Shown piece after piece: positions 17,501 to 27,050 of a DNA stretch of 64,000 nt. A program made the position numbers and the translations under genes. Location: contig JANWZA010000011.1 in assembly GCA_025054775.1 (NCBI GenBank), positions 1 to 64,000 of the forward strand. Reading direction: 5' to 3'. The number at the start of each line of letters is the position of its first letter. The first letter of the stretch is position 1. This stretch comes from Microscillaceae bacterium. GTDB taxonomy: Bacteria; Bacteroidota; Bacteroidia; Cytophagales; Microscillaceae. The notes beneath the pieces were generated by a model. It searched no databases, was not told the origin of the DNA, and saw only the letters and a program-made list of their open reading frames with translations.

Positions 17501-20500
17501 CAGACTTTGGGCAAACTTGGACCGATATACCAGGTACTGCTAACCAAGCAACATATAACTACACTAATATCCAGCAAACAACTATCTTTAGGGTAATGGT
17601 TGCCCAAGGTACGTGTACACCAACCCCTTCCAACTATGCTACTGTGGTAGTGAGCGAGCCTACTACTCCTACGGTAGCTAATCCGAATATAACTATTTGT
17701 GGTGCAGGTAATGTTACTATGACCGCTACAGGTGGAAGTAACGGTACTTATCGTTGGTATAGCGTACCCACGGGAGGCTCACCTATTAGCGGTTCTCCAA
17801 CCACAGGTACTTATACTACTTTCGTATCAGCTAATACTACTTTTTATGTAGCCATCAATAATGGCAAGTGTGAAAGCCCACGAGTAGCTATTAATGTAAC
17901 GGTTCTTCCACCAATTACTCCTGTTATTACTCTGCCTAGCCCCAATATAGCTTGTCCTGGCTCACCTGTACAATATACCGTAACCGCTTATCCTGGTGGA
18001 AGCTATAACTGGTCAATTCTTTCAGGAACAGGGACTATTACTGCAGGAGTAGGCACCCCTACTATTACCGTAGATTGGACTTCGGGAACTTCAGGTACAG
18101 TACAAGTAACAGTAACCGATGCTAACGGTTGTACTGCTACCGTGAATACAACAGCTAACCCAACTAATATTACTTCCCCACCTGCTACACCTGTTATCAA
18201 CTTGCCAAATCCTAATAGTGTTTGTGCTAATTCAAACATTACATACTCCATCAATGCTTACCCACCAGGACATACCTACCTTTGGAGTATTCCTGCTAGT
18301 GAGGGAACTATAGTAGGCAGTGCCACTGGTACAAGCGTAGTAGTAAAGTGGAATAATGGTGCTTCAGGAGTAGTTACAATTCAAGTAACGGATACTGCCA
18401 CAGGTTGTAAATCTACGGCGAGCAATACGGCAAATCCTACTACTGTTATACCTTCTCCTACACCTAATATTACTCCTAATAAGCCAAGTGCTTGTTTGAA
18501 CGGCGAAGTAGTTTACACTACTCCTAATTCTTCTAATACTTTCACTTGGTCAATCATAGGGGGACAAGGAACCATCGTTTCAGGACAGGGTACCAACTCT
18601 ATTACCGTACAATGGACAGGAGGCACCGTAGGTACGGTTCAATTAGTAGAGGCTAATCCTAACTGTTCGGTTACAGTTACCAATACTTTACCTATTAATA
18701 CGCCTCCTACCACTTCCATAACACCCTCACTCACACAAGTTTGTTTGGGTAATAGTGTAAATTATACTGTACCTCCTATCGCGGGGGCTACCTATGCTTG
18801 GAGTATCTTAAATGGAACAGGAACTATTACAGGACAAGGTACAAATCAAATTACCGTACAATGGACAGGTGGCACAAGCGGCGTAGTGCAGGTTGTTGTT
18901 ACGGATGCAAATAGTTGTAGCACTACTGCTTCTAATACATCAAATCCGACAATTCTCCAATCTATCCCCACTCCTAATATTGTTGTGCCTAATCCTAATA
19001 CAGTTTGTGTAGGAGTACCTGTCACTTATTCTACTACTGCGACAGGTAATACCTTTACTTGGTCAATTCTTTCAGGTACAGGTAATATTATTTCAGGGCA
19101 GGGTACCAATCAAATTACGGTAATTTGGACTGCTCCAGGTACCGACGGGGTAGTGCAAGTACAAGAAACAAACTCTGCAGGTTGCTCTGCTACTGTAAAT
19201 TCAAATGCGAACCCTACAACTATTCAGCCTGCGGGAGGTACACTTACACTCACTCAACCTAATCCGAACCAAGTGTGCCAAGGTAGTACCGTACTTTACA
19301 GTGTAAATGGTACAGGTACATTCAATTGGACTATATCAAGCAATGGAACGATTCTCTCAGGACAAGGTACTTACCAAATTGCAGTACGCTGGGATAGCGG
19401 TACGCAGGGAATAGTACAAGTGCAACAAACAGGTGGTTCGGGCTGCCCTGCTAATGCTAATAATTTGAGTAATCCTACGATTATCAATTCACCTGTGGCA
19501 AACAGTATTACCTTGCCAAATCCTAATGTAGTATGTGCAGGAGGTTCTCTAACTTATTCTGTACCTAATGCACCTAATCACACCTATAATTGGAGTATCA
19601 TTAGTGGTGTAGGTACAATTACAGGGCAAGGTACTCACCAAATTTCAGTACAATGGTTAGCGGGTACGCAAGGAATAGTACAAGTAGTGGTTACAAATAC
19701 TAGTACAGGTTGTTCTGCTACCATTAGCAACCAGAGCCAACCTACCACTATCAATCCAATACCAGTAGCTACTTTCTATTTACCAACTCCTAATAGTGTC
19801 TGCCTAGGAGGAAGCTTAAGCTACTCTGTAACCAATATTTCAGGTGCCACCTATCTGTGGTCTATTTTGAATGGTACAGGTACTATTACAGGGCAAGGTA
19901 CAAATCAGATCTCTGTACTTTGGACGGCAGGCACAACAGGCGTAGTGCAAGTGGTAATTACAGCAAGCACAGGCTGCAGTACCACACTGAATAATGCAAA
20001 TAATCCAAGTACACTTAACCCTTTACCTACACCTAACATTACAGCTTCTACATCAAGCGTATGTGTGGGTATCCCAATGACTTACTCTACACCTGCAAGT
20101 GCTAATAACTTTACTTGGTTAATCCTTACAGGAACAGGTACTATCACTGCAGGGCAAGGCACAAATCAAATTACAGTAATTTGGACTGTGGCAGGAACGG
20201 GTACAGTACAAGTGGTAGAAACAGGAGTAGGACCTAATTGCTCTGCAACAGCTAACAACTCCTCTTCTCCTACTACCATCACTAGTAGTCCTTCGCTTAC
20301 ACTTATTCAACCTAACCCGAATCAAGTTTGTCCAGGAGAAACAGCTACTTACAGCGTATCTCCCGCAGGAGTGTATAATTGGACTATCTCCAGTAATGGT
20401 ACTATCCTTTCAGGGCAAGGTACAGAAAGCATTACCGTAAGATGGAATAGTGGCACGCAAGGTATTGTGCAAGTACAACAAACGGGGGGAGGTTGCCCTG

Positions 20501-23500
20501 CCAATGCCAACAATACGGCAAATCCTACTGTAATTCAAAGCCCTACCACAGCGTCTATTACTGTTCCTTCGCCCAATACTGTTTGTGTTGGTAATTCAGT
20601 TAATTATTCGCTACCTAATTTGGCTAATCATACCTACGTTTGGAGTATTTTGAGTGGAACAGGAACCATTACCGCAGGGGCAGGTACCAATCAAATTACC
20701 GTACAGTGGACAGGTGGCACAAGTGGGGTGGTGCAAGCAGTAGTTACCAATACTGCTACCACTTGTGCAGTTACCGTCAATAATAGTTCTCAACCTACTA
20801 TTATCCACCCCGCTGTAAATCAGGTGCTTACTATTAATCCTACCTCTAATCAAGTGTGCAGAAATGGAACGGTTACTTACTCAGTGGGAAGTTTAGCAGG
20901 TGCTACATATAATTGGTCTATTTTGAACGGAACGGGTGACATTGTTGGTCAAGGTACAAATCAAATTACTGTACAATGGACAGGTGGCACAAGCGGCGTA
21001 GTGCAGGTAGTAATTACAGCAAGCACAGGCTGTTCACAAACGTTGAGCAACACGAATAATCCAACTACTATCCATCCTTTGCCCACACCTACCATTACTA
21101 TACCTAATCCTAACTCGGTGTGTGCAGGCGTACCCGTTACCTATTCAGTACCAAGTAGTCCTAATTTATTTACTTGGACAATTACCTCTGGTACAGGAAG
21201 CATCATCTCTGGTCAGGGTACAAATAGCATACAAGTTGTATGGACGAATGCAGGATTAAGTACAGTTCAATTACAAGAAGTAAGTAGTGCAGGCTGTTCG
21301 GCTATAGTGAATACTAATTCTAATCCTACGCAGGTATTGCCTAATAATCCAACTTTAACTATCAATCAGCCAAATCCCAACCAAACCTGCCCTGGCGGAA
21401 CGCTTACTTATTCAGTAACGCCTACAGGTACTTACACTTGGACAGTCTCAGGCAATGGTACTATTCTCTCAGGGCAAGGTACAAATACTATTTCGGTACG
21501 TTGGAATAGCGGTACGGTAGGTCAAGTGAGCGTACAGACTACAAGTACCTCAGGTTGCCCTGCCACAGGAAATAATTTTTCTAATCCTACTACTATTCTC
21601 TCACCTGCAGTAACACAAATTACTTTGCCCAATCCTAATTCGGTATGTGTGGGGCAAAGCGTAACATACGAAGTTCCTAATTTACCTAATCATACTTACG
21701 CTTGGTCTATTTTGAGCGGAACAGGAACTCCCACTACCTCAACCTCAAACCAATTTACCGTTCAATGGACGGGTGGTACAAGCGGCATTGTGCAAGTAGT
21801 GGTTACAAATACAGGTAACAGTTGTGCAATTACATTAAACAACAATGCCAATCCTACTATTATCAACACTATACCTAACACCACACTTACGCAACCCACT
21901 AACAACACGCTTTGTGTGAACAATACGGCTACCTACTCTGTAGGAACAGGCTTTGCTAATTATGTTTGGTCAATATCAGGAGCAGCGGGAACTATTAACG
22001 CAGGGCAAGGCACAAACCAAATTATTGTGCAATGGACAGGTACAGGTAATGGCATTGTTTCGGTAGTTGTAAGCAATACTGCGGGTTGCACCCAAACTTT
22101 GAGCAATTCAGCAAATCCGACTACTATTATCAATGCACCCGCCCCTGCTATTGTGGGAAGCGCAAATGCTTGCTATAATTCTATCGCAACATATAGTATT
22201 AATCCCATACCTGGAACAACTTATACCTGGAGTGTATCAGGTGGTGGGGCTGGCACGAGCATACTCTCAGGGCAAGGCACGAATAGCATTACAGTACGCT
22301 GGGGCAATGTAGGTACGGCAGGTCAAGTATCGGTTATACAAGCCCTTACAGGCACAACTTGTCAAGGAACTGCTACGCTGAATATCAACCTATTACCTGT
22401 TCCACAGCCCACCGTTTCGGCAGTAGTGCCTTCGCAAACTACGGTGTGTGTAAATCAAACAGCGTCGTATCAGTCGCCTAATGTAGCAGGACATACTTAT
22501 TTGTGGGAAGTAACTAATGGTACTATTGCAAGCGGGCAAGGCACTAACGTTGTGAGTATCAATTGGACTACCGCAGGCACAGGCAAAGTAAAACTTACAC
22601 AAACACACCCCAACGGTTGTGCCGTAGCCGATAGTTTGAGCATAACTATCCACGCCTTACCCGCAGCACCTACGGCAAATAACCGAACTACTTGTAACGG
22701 AGTAACCTCTATCAGTCTTATAGCTGAAGAACCCACAGCCGTAAGCTATCGTTGGTACACCGTTCCTAGCGGTGGTACACCCATCGGTACAGGGACAAAT
22801 ACAAATCCCTATGTAGCCACAGGGCTAAACCCAGGTATAAATACTTTCTACGTCTCTGCCGTAAATGCTAATAATTGTGAAGGTAGCCGTACTATGGTAA
22901 CAGTAACGGTAAACAATACTAACTCAGAAGCTAATGTTACTCCTACTATTACGCCTGTCCAAACTTGCAATGCTAATAATACAGGTAGAATTCAACTAAC
23001 AGTAACAGGAGGTAATCCACCTTATACTTTCGCTTGGTCTAATGGGGCTACTACCAAAGATATTGAAAACTTACAAGCGGGAAATTACACTATTACCATT
23101 ACCGACGCAGGAGGTTGTACCACAGTAAGAACTTACAACGTACCTACGCAGCTGAAACAAATTACAGATGCTAAAATAGAGGTACTCTCAGGGCAACCTA
23201 TCGTACAGGATACTATTACGATTTTCAGAGGTGAAAGTGTGCAACTCAAAGCCTCAGCTACTGATGCTGTAAGCTATTTATGGGAGCCCGTCGAACTTGC
23301 TGATGACGCAACCTCTGCAACACCGACTTTCACACCTGAATTTACTACCCGCATAAAAGTTACCATTACCAACGATAAAGGTTGTACAGCAGAGAAATTT
23401 ATCAATATCAAAGTAGAACAATTCGAAATATTTATTCCTAACCTATTTACACCAAATAATGATGGAAAAAATGATCGCCTACGCGTACAAGGTACGAATA

Positions 23501-23718
23501 TTCAAAAAATAGAATTTAAAGTCTTTAACCGACTAGGTGAAATCGTTTATCAAACTAATGATTTAGTAGAAGCTACTCAAATCGGTTGGGACGGAACCTA
23601 CAATGGTAAAGAAGCAGAAAATGATAATTATGTGTGGTCTATTAAAGGAAACTTTATAAATGGACAGCCACTCAAATTCAGAGGAAAAACCTCTGGAAAC
23701 GTAGTACTTATGAGATAG
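14542..23718 (+). CDS. Giant multidomain surface protein, exported by type IX secretion (type B sorting domain)
   Basis: The protein has 3058 residues. A hydrophobic signal segment lies at ~33-55 (ACFWWVAFTFYLFWVSSLG) and ends in KAQ; an internal ATG at residue 24 is an alternative start. Residues ~165-470 hold seven ELWxSDGTxAGT repeats (for example ELWVSDGTSAGTNLVKDI). About 650-945 are six NHL repeats (IYVADKNNNQIKRV, LYVADRRNHRIRKI), enough for one six-bladed propeller. About 1035-1120 is an Ig-like domain, followed by 18 PKD/Ig-like modules of ~88 residues (to ~2690), another Ig-like domain, and a SprB-like repeat (~2810-2870). Residues 2964-3058 are the gliding-motility-associated C-terminal domain (IPNLFTPNNDGKNDRL). 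It is expected to be displayed on the cell surface or released as an adhesin. Its partner sprF-ompA begins 41 bases downstream. Confidence 0.9.
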   Translation: MSKSSLMSSLFDIDKNITRNFRYMKPLDYPTIAKACFWWVAFTFYLFWVSSLGTVEVKAQHQIPPCQVRAPGLPHRPIRPENLTALGDKLIFKGFRLGRGFEPFVSSTCSADTLRDLAIGVNSSNPSSFVVFNQGGNNYIYFSADGQCSEPGCDNPSNLLSNSDLWRTDGTYAGTIRIKRINPGASATSGMVSLITVVGNKLFFRANGQVPSATGVELWVSDGTSAGTNLVKDIRPGPPGSDPQHLTSVFIGTSHKLFFTADDGTHGRELWVSDGTAAGTFMVKDIRPGSNSSNPIYLIDKGDGVCYFVADDGSGTALWQSDGTATGTSKIINISIDTTVGIINSGGILYFASTDAAGKELWRSNGQAAGTTRVCDINPGPGSSNPRNFSDVNGILYFTADNGTDGEELYQTNGINCAGTIRVKDIRPGPQGSDIINIKAVNNPQNPGSTLIYFFADSDGTGRRLWKTDGTEAGTVLVWPPLSNTQTLSEVGEITDVNNAVYFRANLGSSPLGADLYRLNPCNTATLTYPSTICVGSGNVNPTLVGPTGGTFSSSSPNLVINNVTGVINANASIIGGPYTVTYTVTENGCVITAQFSVTVVGGVNTVRNVSTLAGNGTQGFTNGVGTAATFNFNPLSTPTGSIIFDGAIGLAFSPSQDTLYVADELNNAVRRIIVKPGPNYGQVTTLAAGFNRPTGVATDALGYIYVADKNNNQIKRVTTTGVVTTIAGQVAGGYQDGPAATALFNQPSDLAIDFIGNIYVADKENHRIRKIAPDGTVSTIAGNNSATFQDGVGTAASFFSPTGIDIDLQGNLYVADRRNHRIRKITPDGTVTTIAGVSASGPLDGPVNTAQLNFPSDVTLDYLGNIYIADRSNNRIRLLANGQVTTYAGDGTGPSGAGTNFADGQASAAKFAYPSGIISDVNGRIYVGDRNNHRVRLITTNNNLGTMGVINGANFVCRGTSGTLTITGYPNEGVNTLALATWQQSTDFGQTWTDIPGTANQATYNYTNIQQTTIFRVMVAQGTCTPTPSNYATVVVSEPTTPTVANPNITICGAGNVTMTATGGSNGTYRWYSVPTGGSPISGSPTTGTYTTFVSANTTFYVAINNGKCESPRVAINVTVLPPITPVITLPSPNIACPGSPVQYTVTAYPGGSYNWSILSGTGTITAGVGTPTITVDWTSGTSGTVQVTVTDANGCTATVNTTANPTNITSPPATPVINLPNPNSVCANSNITYSINAYPPGHTYLWSIPASEGTIVGSATGTSVVVKWNNGASGVVTIQVTDTATGCKSTASNTANPTTVIPSPTPNITPNKPSACLNGEVVYTTPNSSNTFTWSIIGGQGTIVSGQGTNSITVQWTGGTVGTVQLVEANPNCSVTVTNTLPINTPPTTSITPSLTQVCLGNSVNYTVPPIAGATYAWSILNGTGTITGQGTNQITVQWTGGTSGVVQVVVTDANSCSTTASNTSNPTILQSIPTPNIVVPNPNTVCVGVPVTYSTTATGNTFTWSILSGTGNIISGQGTNQITVIWTAPGTDGVVQVQETNSAGCSATVNSNANPTTIQPAGGTLTLTQPNPNQVCQGSTVLYSVNGTGTFNWTISSNGTILSGQGTYQIAVRWDSGTQGIVQVQQTGGSGCPANANNLSNPTIINSPVANSITLPNPNVVCAGGSLTYSVPNAPNHTYNWSIISGVGTITGQGTHQISVQWLAGTQGIVQVVVTNTSTGCSATISNQSQPTTINPIPVATFYLPTPNSVCLGGSLSYSVTNISGATYLWSILNGTGTITGQGTNQISVLWTAGTTGVVQVVITASTGCSTTLNNANNPSTLNPLPTPNITASTSSVCVGIPMTYSTPASANNFTWLILTGTGTITAGQGTNQITVIWTVAGTGTVQVVETGVGPNCSATANNSSSPTTITSSPSLTLIQPNPNQVCPGETATYSVSPAGVYNWTISSNGTILSGQGTESITVRWNSGTQGIVQVQQTGGGCPANANNTANPTVIQSPTTASITVPSPNTVCVGNSVNYSLPNLANHTYVWSILSGTGTITAGAGTNQITVQWTGGTSGVVQAVVTNTATTCAVTVNNSSQPTIIHPAVNQVLTINPTSNQVCRNGTVTYSVGSLAGATYNWSILNGTGDIVGQGTNQITVQWTGGTSGVVQVVITASTGCSQTLSNTNNPTTIHPLPTPTITIPNPNSVCAGVPVTYSVPSSPNLFTWTITSGTGSIISGQGTNSIQVVWTNAGLSTVQLQEVSSAGCSAIVNTNSNPTQVLPNNPTLTINQPNPNQTCPGGTLTYSVTPTGTYTWTVSGNGTILSGQGTNTISVRWNSGTVGQVSVQTTSTSGCPATGNNFSNPTTILSPAVTQITLPNPNSVCVGQSVTYEVPNLPNHTYAWSILSGTGTPTTSTSNQFTVQWTGGTSGIVQVVVTNTGNSCAITLNNNANPTIINTIPNTTLTQPTNNTLCVNNTATYSVGTGFANYVWSISGAAGTINAGQGTNQIIVQWTGTGNGIVSVVVSNTAGCTQTLSNSANPTTIINAPAPAIVGSANACYNSIATYSINPIPGTTYTWSVSGGGAGTSILSGQGTNSITVRWGNVGTAGQVSVIQALTGTTCQGTATLNINLLPVPQPTVSAVVPSQTTVCVNQTASYQSPNVAGHTYLWEVTNGTIASGQGTNVVSINWTTAGTGKVKLTQTHPNGCAVADSLSITIHALPAAPTANNRTTCNGVTSISLIAEEPTAVSYRWYTVPSGGTPIGTGTNTNPYVATGLNPGINTFYVSAVNANNCEGSRTMVTVTVNNTNSEANVTPTITPVQTCNANNTGRIQLTVTGGNPPYTFAWSNGATTKDIENLQAGNYTITITDAGGCTTVRTYNVPTQLKQITDAKIEVLSGQPIVQDTITIFRGESVQLKASATDAVSYLWEPVELADDATSATPTFTPEFTTRIKVTITNDKGCTAEKFINIKVEQFEIFIPNLFTPNNDGKNDRLRVQGTNIQKIEFKVFNRLGEIVYQTNDLVEATQIGWDGTYNGKEAENDNYVWSIKGNFINGQPLKFRGKTSGNVVLMR
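18700..22640 (+). repeat. Four-module super-repeat of ~1056 bp inside the giant gene
   Basis: The ~265-bp modules are not independent copies: they fall into a repeating order of four types. The cysteine codons that open the type-1 modules lie at 18742, 19801, 20857 and 21913, giving spacings of 1059, 1056 and 1056 bases, all in frame. Type 2 modules have linkers such as PLPTPTITIPNPNS and end ...QE; type 3 have QPNPNQVC, ISSNGTILSGQGT and VRW; type 4 have SPVANSITLPNPN, NHTYxWSI and VQW. Three complete tetramers run from about 18.70 to 21.87 kb, and a partial, more diverged fourth follows to about 22.64 kb. Successive duplication of a four-module cassette explains this pattern. Confidence 0.85.
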
Positions 23719-23759
23719 TTTGTTATTTTTGTACTCCCAACTTTTATTTCAAACGACTT

Positions 23760-25331
23760 ATGATATTTCACCACAAAGGTATGCTTGTCAAATTATTATA
23801 CATAACAAGCATGCTTTTTTCAACCTTTTTCTCACTTCAAGGGCAAGATGTTAATTCTTTTTCACTTTTTCATCTTGCTCCTTTTCAGACTAATCCAGCC
23901 CTGCTTGCCACTAGCAATCAAATGCAATTTCTATTTAACTACCGAAGTCAGTTCATTAATGCAGGGCAAGCCTTTGCTACCCCTATGGCTTCCGTTTCTA
24001 TGCCTATCCTGAATAAAGCCAGAGGAAAGCGATATGGGGCAGTAGGCGCTTCTTTTTTAGGTGATAGGGCTGGAGCAAATGGTATTTTGCAAACCAACGG
24101 TGTGAGCCTTGCCGCCGCTTTGAACGTTGATGCTACCTACACACACCATTTTTCATTAGGTCTGCAAGGGGGATACTTCCAGCGAGCTATCAATGCAAAC
24201 CAAATCCAAACCAGCGATATGTACGTACCTGGCTTGGGGGTAGTATCCAGTACCACCGAGCAGTTTGATAATCTTACACGCTCCTTTCCTATTTTCAATG
24301 CAGGGGCTTTATGGTATCATACAGGCTACGACACTGACTCTGCCGAAGTAGTGAAAGCTTATATCGGAGCAAATTTTCAAAGTCTAAATCAGCCCGATAT
24401 TTCTTTTGTAGCTCAAAATTACGATAAACTTTCTTTGAATTATATCATTACAGGAGGCGTAAATTTGTTTCAAAGTCAAGTCTTTGGGGTTTCGCCTAAC
24501 TTTCGTTGGGTACAGCAACGTGCTGCTAGTAAATTGAATATAGGGGCATTATTAAATTACAATATCCATGAAGAAATGGGCTTCCTTAAAACAGGAAATA
24601 TCGGTTTGGGGGTCTGGTATAGTAATACAAGCAGTATGGTACTCGGTTTGCAAGTAGATCAACCAAGCTATGCAATCGCTTTTAGTTATGACTTAGGTAC
24701 AAATAGTGCTATTAATTATCTAGGCGGAACAGCAATCGAACTAGCAATAGGAGTGAGACTAGGTAATAAAAAATTAAAGCGACCTGACAAACAACTACAA
24801 GAGAAAGAGCCTGAAAAAGAAGATAAGTTACCGCAGATTATAACCAAAGATACCATTAATACCGATGAAGCTACCTACATCGTGCAAGTGGTAAGGAAAG
24901 GAAAAGAAATTGTAAAAACAGACACTTTAGAACGCATACCTGTTGAAAGTACGGACGCTGAACCCTCAGAACAAGACCTAGAAATTTTTAAGCGTAAAGC
25001 TACTTTTTATTACACAAGTTACGATATTAACCGCTCTTCTGAAATACTATTGAATGAAATAGCTCGTGTCATGCGTAAGTTTCGCATTATCCATATTCAA
25101 GTAGAAGGACATGCCTGTAACATAGGTAAGAACGAAGAAGATAACAAAGCCCTCTCCTTAAAACGTGCCGAATCAATTAAAAACTTCTTAGTTAAAAAAG
25201 GCATCAACCCAAACAGAATTAGCACCGTAGGTTTTGGTACACAAATGCCTCTCTTACCTAACGATACAGAGTATGGCAGAATACAAAATCGCAGAGCAGA
25301 ATTTAAGGTTACACTAAAAAAAGTAAGATAG
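23760..25331 (+). CDS. PorP/SprF-type outer-membrane protein fused to an OmpA peptidoglycan-binding domain
   Basis: The protein has 523 residues. An N-terminal signal peptide (LLYITSMLFSTFFSLQGQ) is followed by a PorP/SprF beta-barrel-like domain to about residue 335 (LFHLAPFQTNPALLA, NYRSQFINAGQAF, GAVGASFLGDRAG). A charged Lys/Glu linker (~340-400) leads to an OmpA-like domain at ~415-520, with the binding pattern IQVEGHACNIGKNEEDN and NRISTVGFGTQMP...NRRAEF. SprF proteins pair with type IX-secreted proteins that carry type B sorting domains and are needed to display them. The pairing with the giant gene 41 bases upstream fits that rule. A TATTTTTG box at 23724-23731 may add an internal promoter. 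The OmpA fusion would tie the export partner to the cell wall. Confidence 0.88.
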   Translation: MIFHHKGMLVKLLYITSMLFSTFFSLQGQDVNSFSLFHLAPFQTNPALLATSNQMQFLFNYRSQFINAGQAFATPMASVSMPILNKARGKRYGAVGASFLGDRAGANGILQTNGVSLAAALNVDATYTHHFSLGLQGGYFQRAINANQIQTSDMYVPGLGVVSSTTEQFDNLTRSFPIFNAGALWYHTGYDTDSAEVVKAYIGANFQSLNQPDISFVAQNYDKLSLNYIITGGVNLFQSQVFGVSPNFRWVQQRAASKLNIGALLNYNIHEEMGFLKTGNIGLGVWYSNTSSMVLGLQVDQPSYAIAFSYDLGTNSAINYLGGTAIELAIGVRLGNKKLKRPDKQLQEKEPEKEDKLPQIITKDTINTDEATYIVQVVRKGKEIVKTDTLERIPVESTDAEPSEQDLEIFKRKATFYYTSYDINRSSEILLNEIARVMRKFRIIHIQVEGHACNIGKNEEDNKALSLKRAESIKNFLVKKGINPNRISTVGFGTQMPLLPNDTEYGRIQNRRAEFKVTLKKVR

Positions 25332-25690
25332 TATTAAAAAACTAACTGATTTTATTTATCTTTTTAAGCAAATGCAAAAAAAGACTTATGATAACAAAGA
25401 ACTATACCTGTTCAAATGTAATAGTGGGTGTCTAATGGTAAAAATAAAGGTGGAATCTCTACTTCTCATGAGGAAAGGTTAAATAACAATACAAGGCAAT
25501 GACTTAGTCGTTTGGCTAATAATGCTTTATCTTTTTCTAAAAAGGTATTTGTTGCATTTACATTTCAAACTCTGGATACATCAATATAATCTAAATGTTA
25601 TCAGTAAAAATTAATGCTACTTTGGTACCAGTGTACTTAAAAAGAACTTCCCTGTCTCTTATCTTTTGCTTTTAGCTTTCAATTCTTGGA
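25332..25690 (+). other. 359-bp intergenic stretch upstream of ccmB
   Basis: Only very short frames are present and there is no stem-loop with a T run. I see no convincing promoter box, RNA gene or repeat in it. Confidence 0.5.
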
Positions 25691-26356
25691 ATGTGGCGAC
25701 AAACTTTTGCGTGGATAATTAAAGAAATCCAGTTAGAATTTCGCAACCCTAACCAATTTTATGCTCTTCTGCTATATGCATTTAGCTCTATCATAGTCAT
25801 ATACCTGAGTTTTCGTTTGCGTGGGCAAAGTATAGCACCTTTGGTTTGGCATACTTTATTTTGGATAATCATTTTATTTACTTCTTTTCAAGTAGTTATC
25901 AAAAGTTTCGCTCAAGAACGCCCTGAGCGTTTGGCATATTATTACACAATATGCAACCCACAAGTATTTATATTAGCCAAAATGTTTTACAATGCAGGGC
26001 TAATTCTTTCCATTTCTTTGCTAAGTTTAGGAATCTATACGCTGTTGTTCGGCAACCCTACCCAAGACAGCAAGCTATTTTCATTGAATGTCGTATTAGG
26101 TTCTATTAGCCTTTCCAATACACTCACCATGATTTCAGGTATTGCCTCTAAAACTAATAATGCAGGTACGCTTGTGGCAATATTAGGATTTCCTGTTGTT
26201 GTACCTATTTTTTTGATGTTGCTCAAAATTTCAAAAAATGCTCTTGACGGCTTAGAATGGGCTTTCAGCTACGACGAGATAGCCATACTTTTAGCAATTA
26301 ATGCCATAGTAATTTCGCTTTCTTACATCCTATTTCCTTTCCTTTGGCGACGATAA
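25691..26356 (+). CDS. ccmB: Heme exporter subunit CcmB (cytochrome c maturation)
   Basis: This 221-residue integral membrane protein has about six helices. It is the permease of the CcmAB(CD) complex that releases heme-loaded CcmE for cytochrome c assembly. Recognisable blocks are the N-terminal IIKEIQLEFRNPNQFYALLLY and SFAQERPERLAYYYTI, where the family has QEE..G.LE, followed by GFPVVVPIFLMLLKIS near the C-terminal helices. In Bacteroidota ccmB usually lies near ccmC and ccmA; here it stands alone, facing the convergent folB. Moderate sequence divergence but a typical length make the call fairly firm. Confidence 0.85.
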   Translation: MWRQTFAWIIKEIQLEFRNPNQFYALLLYAFSSIIVIYLSFRLRGQSIAPLVWHTLFWIIILFTSFQVVIKSFAQERPERLAYYYTICNPQVFILAKMFYNAGLILSISLLSLGIYTLLFGNPTQDSKLFSLNVVLGSISLSNTLTMISGIASKTNNAGTLVAILGFPVVVPIFLMLLKISKNALDGLEWAFSYDEIAILLAINAIVISLSYILFPFLWRR

Positions 26357-26434
26357 TGGCAAAAATAGATCAAATATTTTGTAGGTATAACCCATGGCTA
26401 TTTTTGTATCAATTCTGAAGTAGATTAAAATTTT

Positions 26435-26800
26435 TTAGGAACTACGTTTTTGTTTCAAAGTAATTTTAGACCAACGTGCTAACCCTGCCACAGGTGGGTT
26501 ATGTTTGTAAATAGTTACCTTTGCTTTTTCTGCTTTCGGAAATCGTTCAAAAATTTGTTGTATGATTTGATAGGCTAAATTCTCTAGTAGTTTTGCAGGT
26601 TTTTGCATAGCTTGAGCGGTTATCTGGTACAAATCTGCATAATTGATAGTTCCTTCTAGAGTGTCGGTTTGAGCAGCAAGGGTGAAATCAGTCCAAACTG
26701 TAATATCTACAGTAAATCGGTTACCTGTTTGATTTTCTTGGGGCATTACTCCATGGTAAGCATAAAATTCCATGCCTTCTATGCTGATAGTTTGGAGCAT
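26435..26800 (-). CDS. folB: Dihydroneopterin aldolase
   Basis: This 121-residue enzyme of folate synthesis cleaves 7,8-dihydroneopterin to 6-hydroxymethyl-dihydropterin and glycolaldehyde. The start ISIEGMEFYAYHGVMPQENQ carries the conserved Tyr-His-Gly and Glu. INYADLYQI and LLENLAYQI are further family blocks, and VTIYKHNPPVAGLA carries the catalytic lysine. The length is typical. It is a single gene, convergent with ccmB. Confidence 0.93.
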   Translation of the reverse strand: MLQTISIEGMEFYAYHGVMPQENQTGNRFTVDITVWTDFTLAAQTDTLEGTINYADLYQITAQAMQKPAKLLENLAYQIIQQIFERFPKAEKAKVTIYKHNPPVAGLARWSKITLKQKRSS

Positions 26801-27050
26801 ATTTTTGGTTTTGTTTGGTTTACAAGGTAAAAATATTTGTAGCTAATTTTTGGGTTTCTGACAAAGTTTTTTAATAGAAGAAAAGCACATTTGTAGGGGA
26901 AAATCAAAATTACAAGGCTCTTTATCAAGGTATTATACCTACTATTTATTAAATCTTTGTCAGAGGATAAAAAAAAGTGTAGTGTAAGTTTTTCTAGATT
27001 TCTAACATAACTAAAAAATTATCTACTTATGTTAATTATGAATGACTAAA

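Noticed and set aside
18700-22640. CRISPR-like regular spacing
   Set aside because: The repeats are ~265 bp, coding and in frame, with no short direct repeats and no cas genes.
14961-22736. Many antisense open frames within the giant gene
   Set aside because: They are shadows of the repetitive plus-strand gene. Their peptides repeat with the module period, are cysteine- and serine-rich, match no family and have no promoters.
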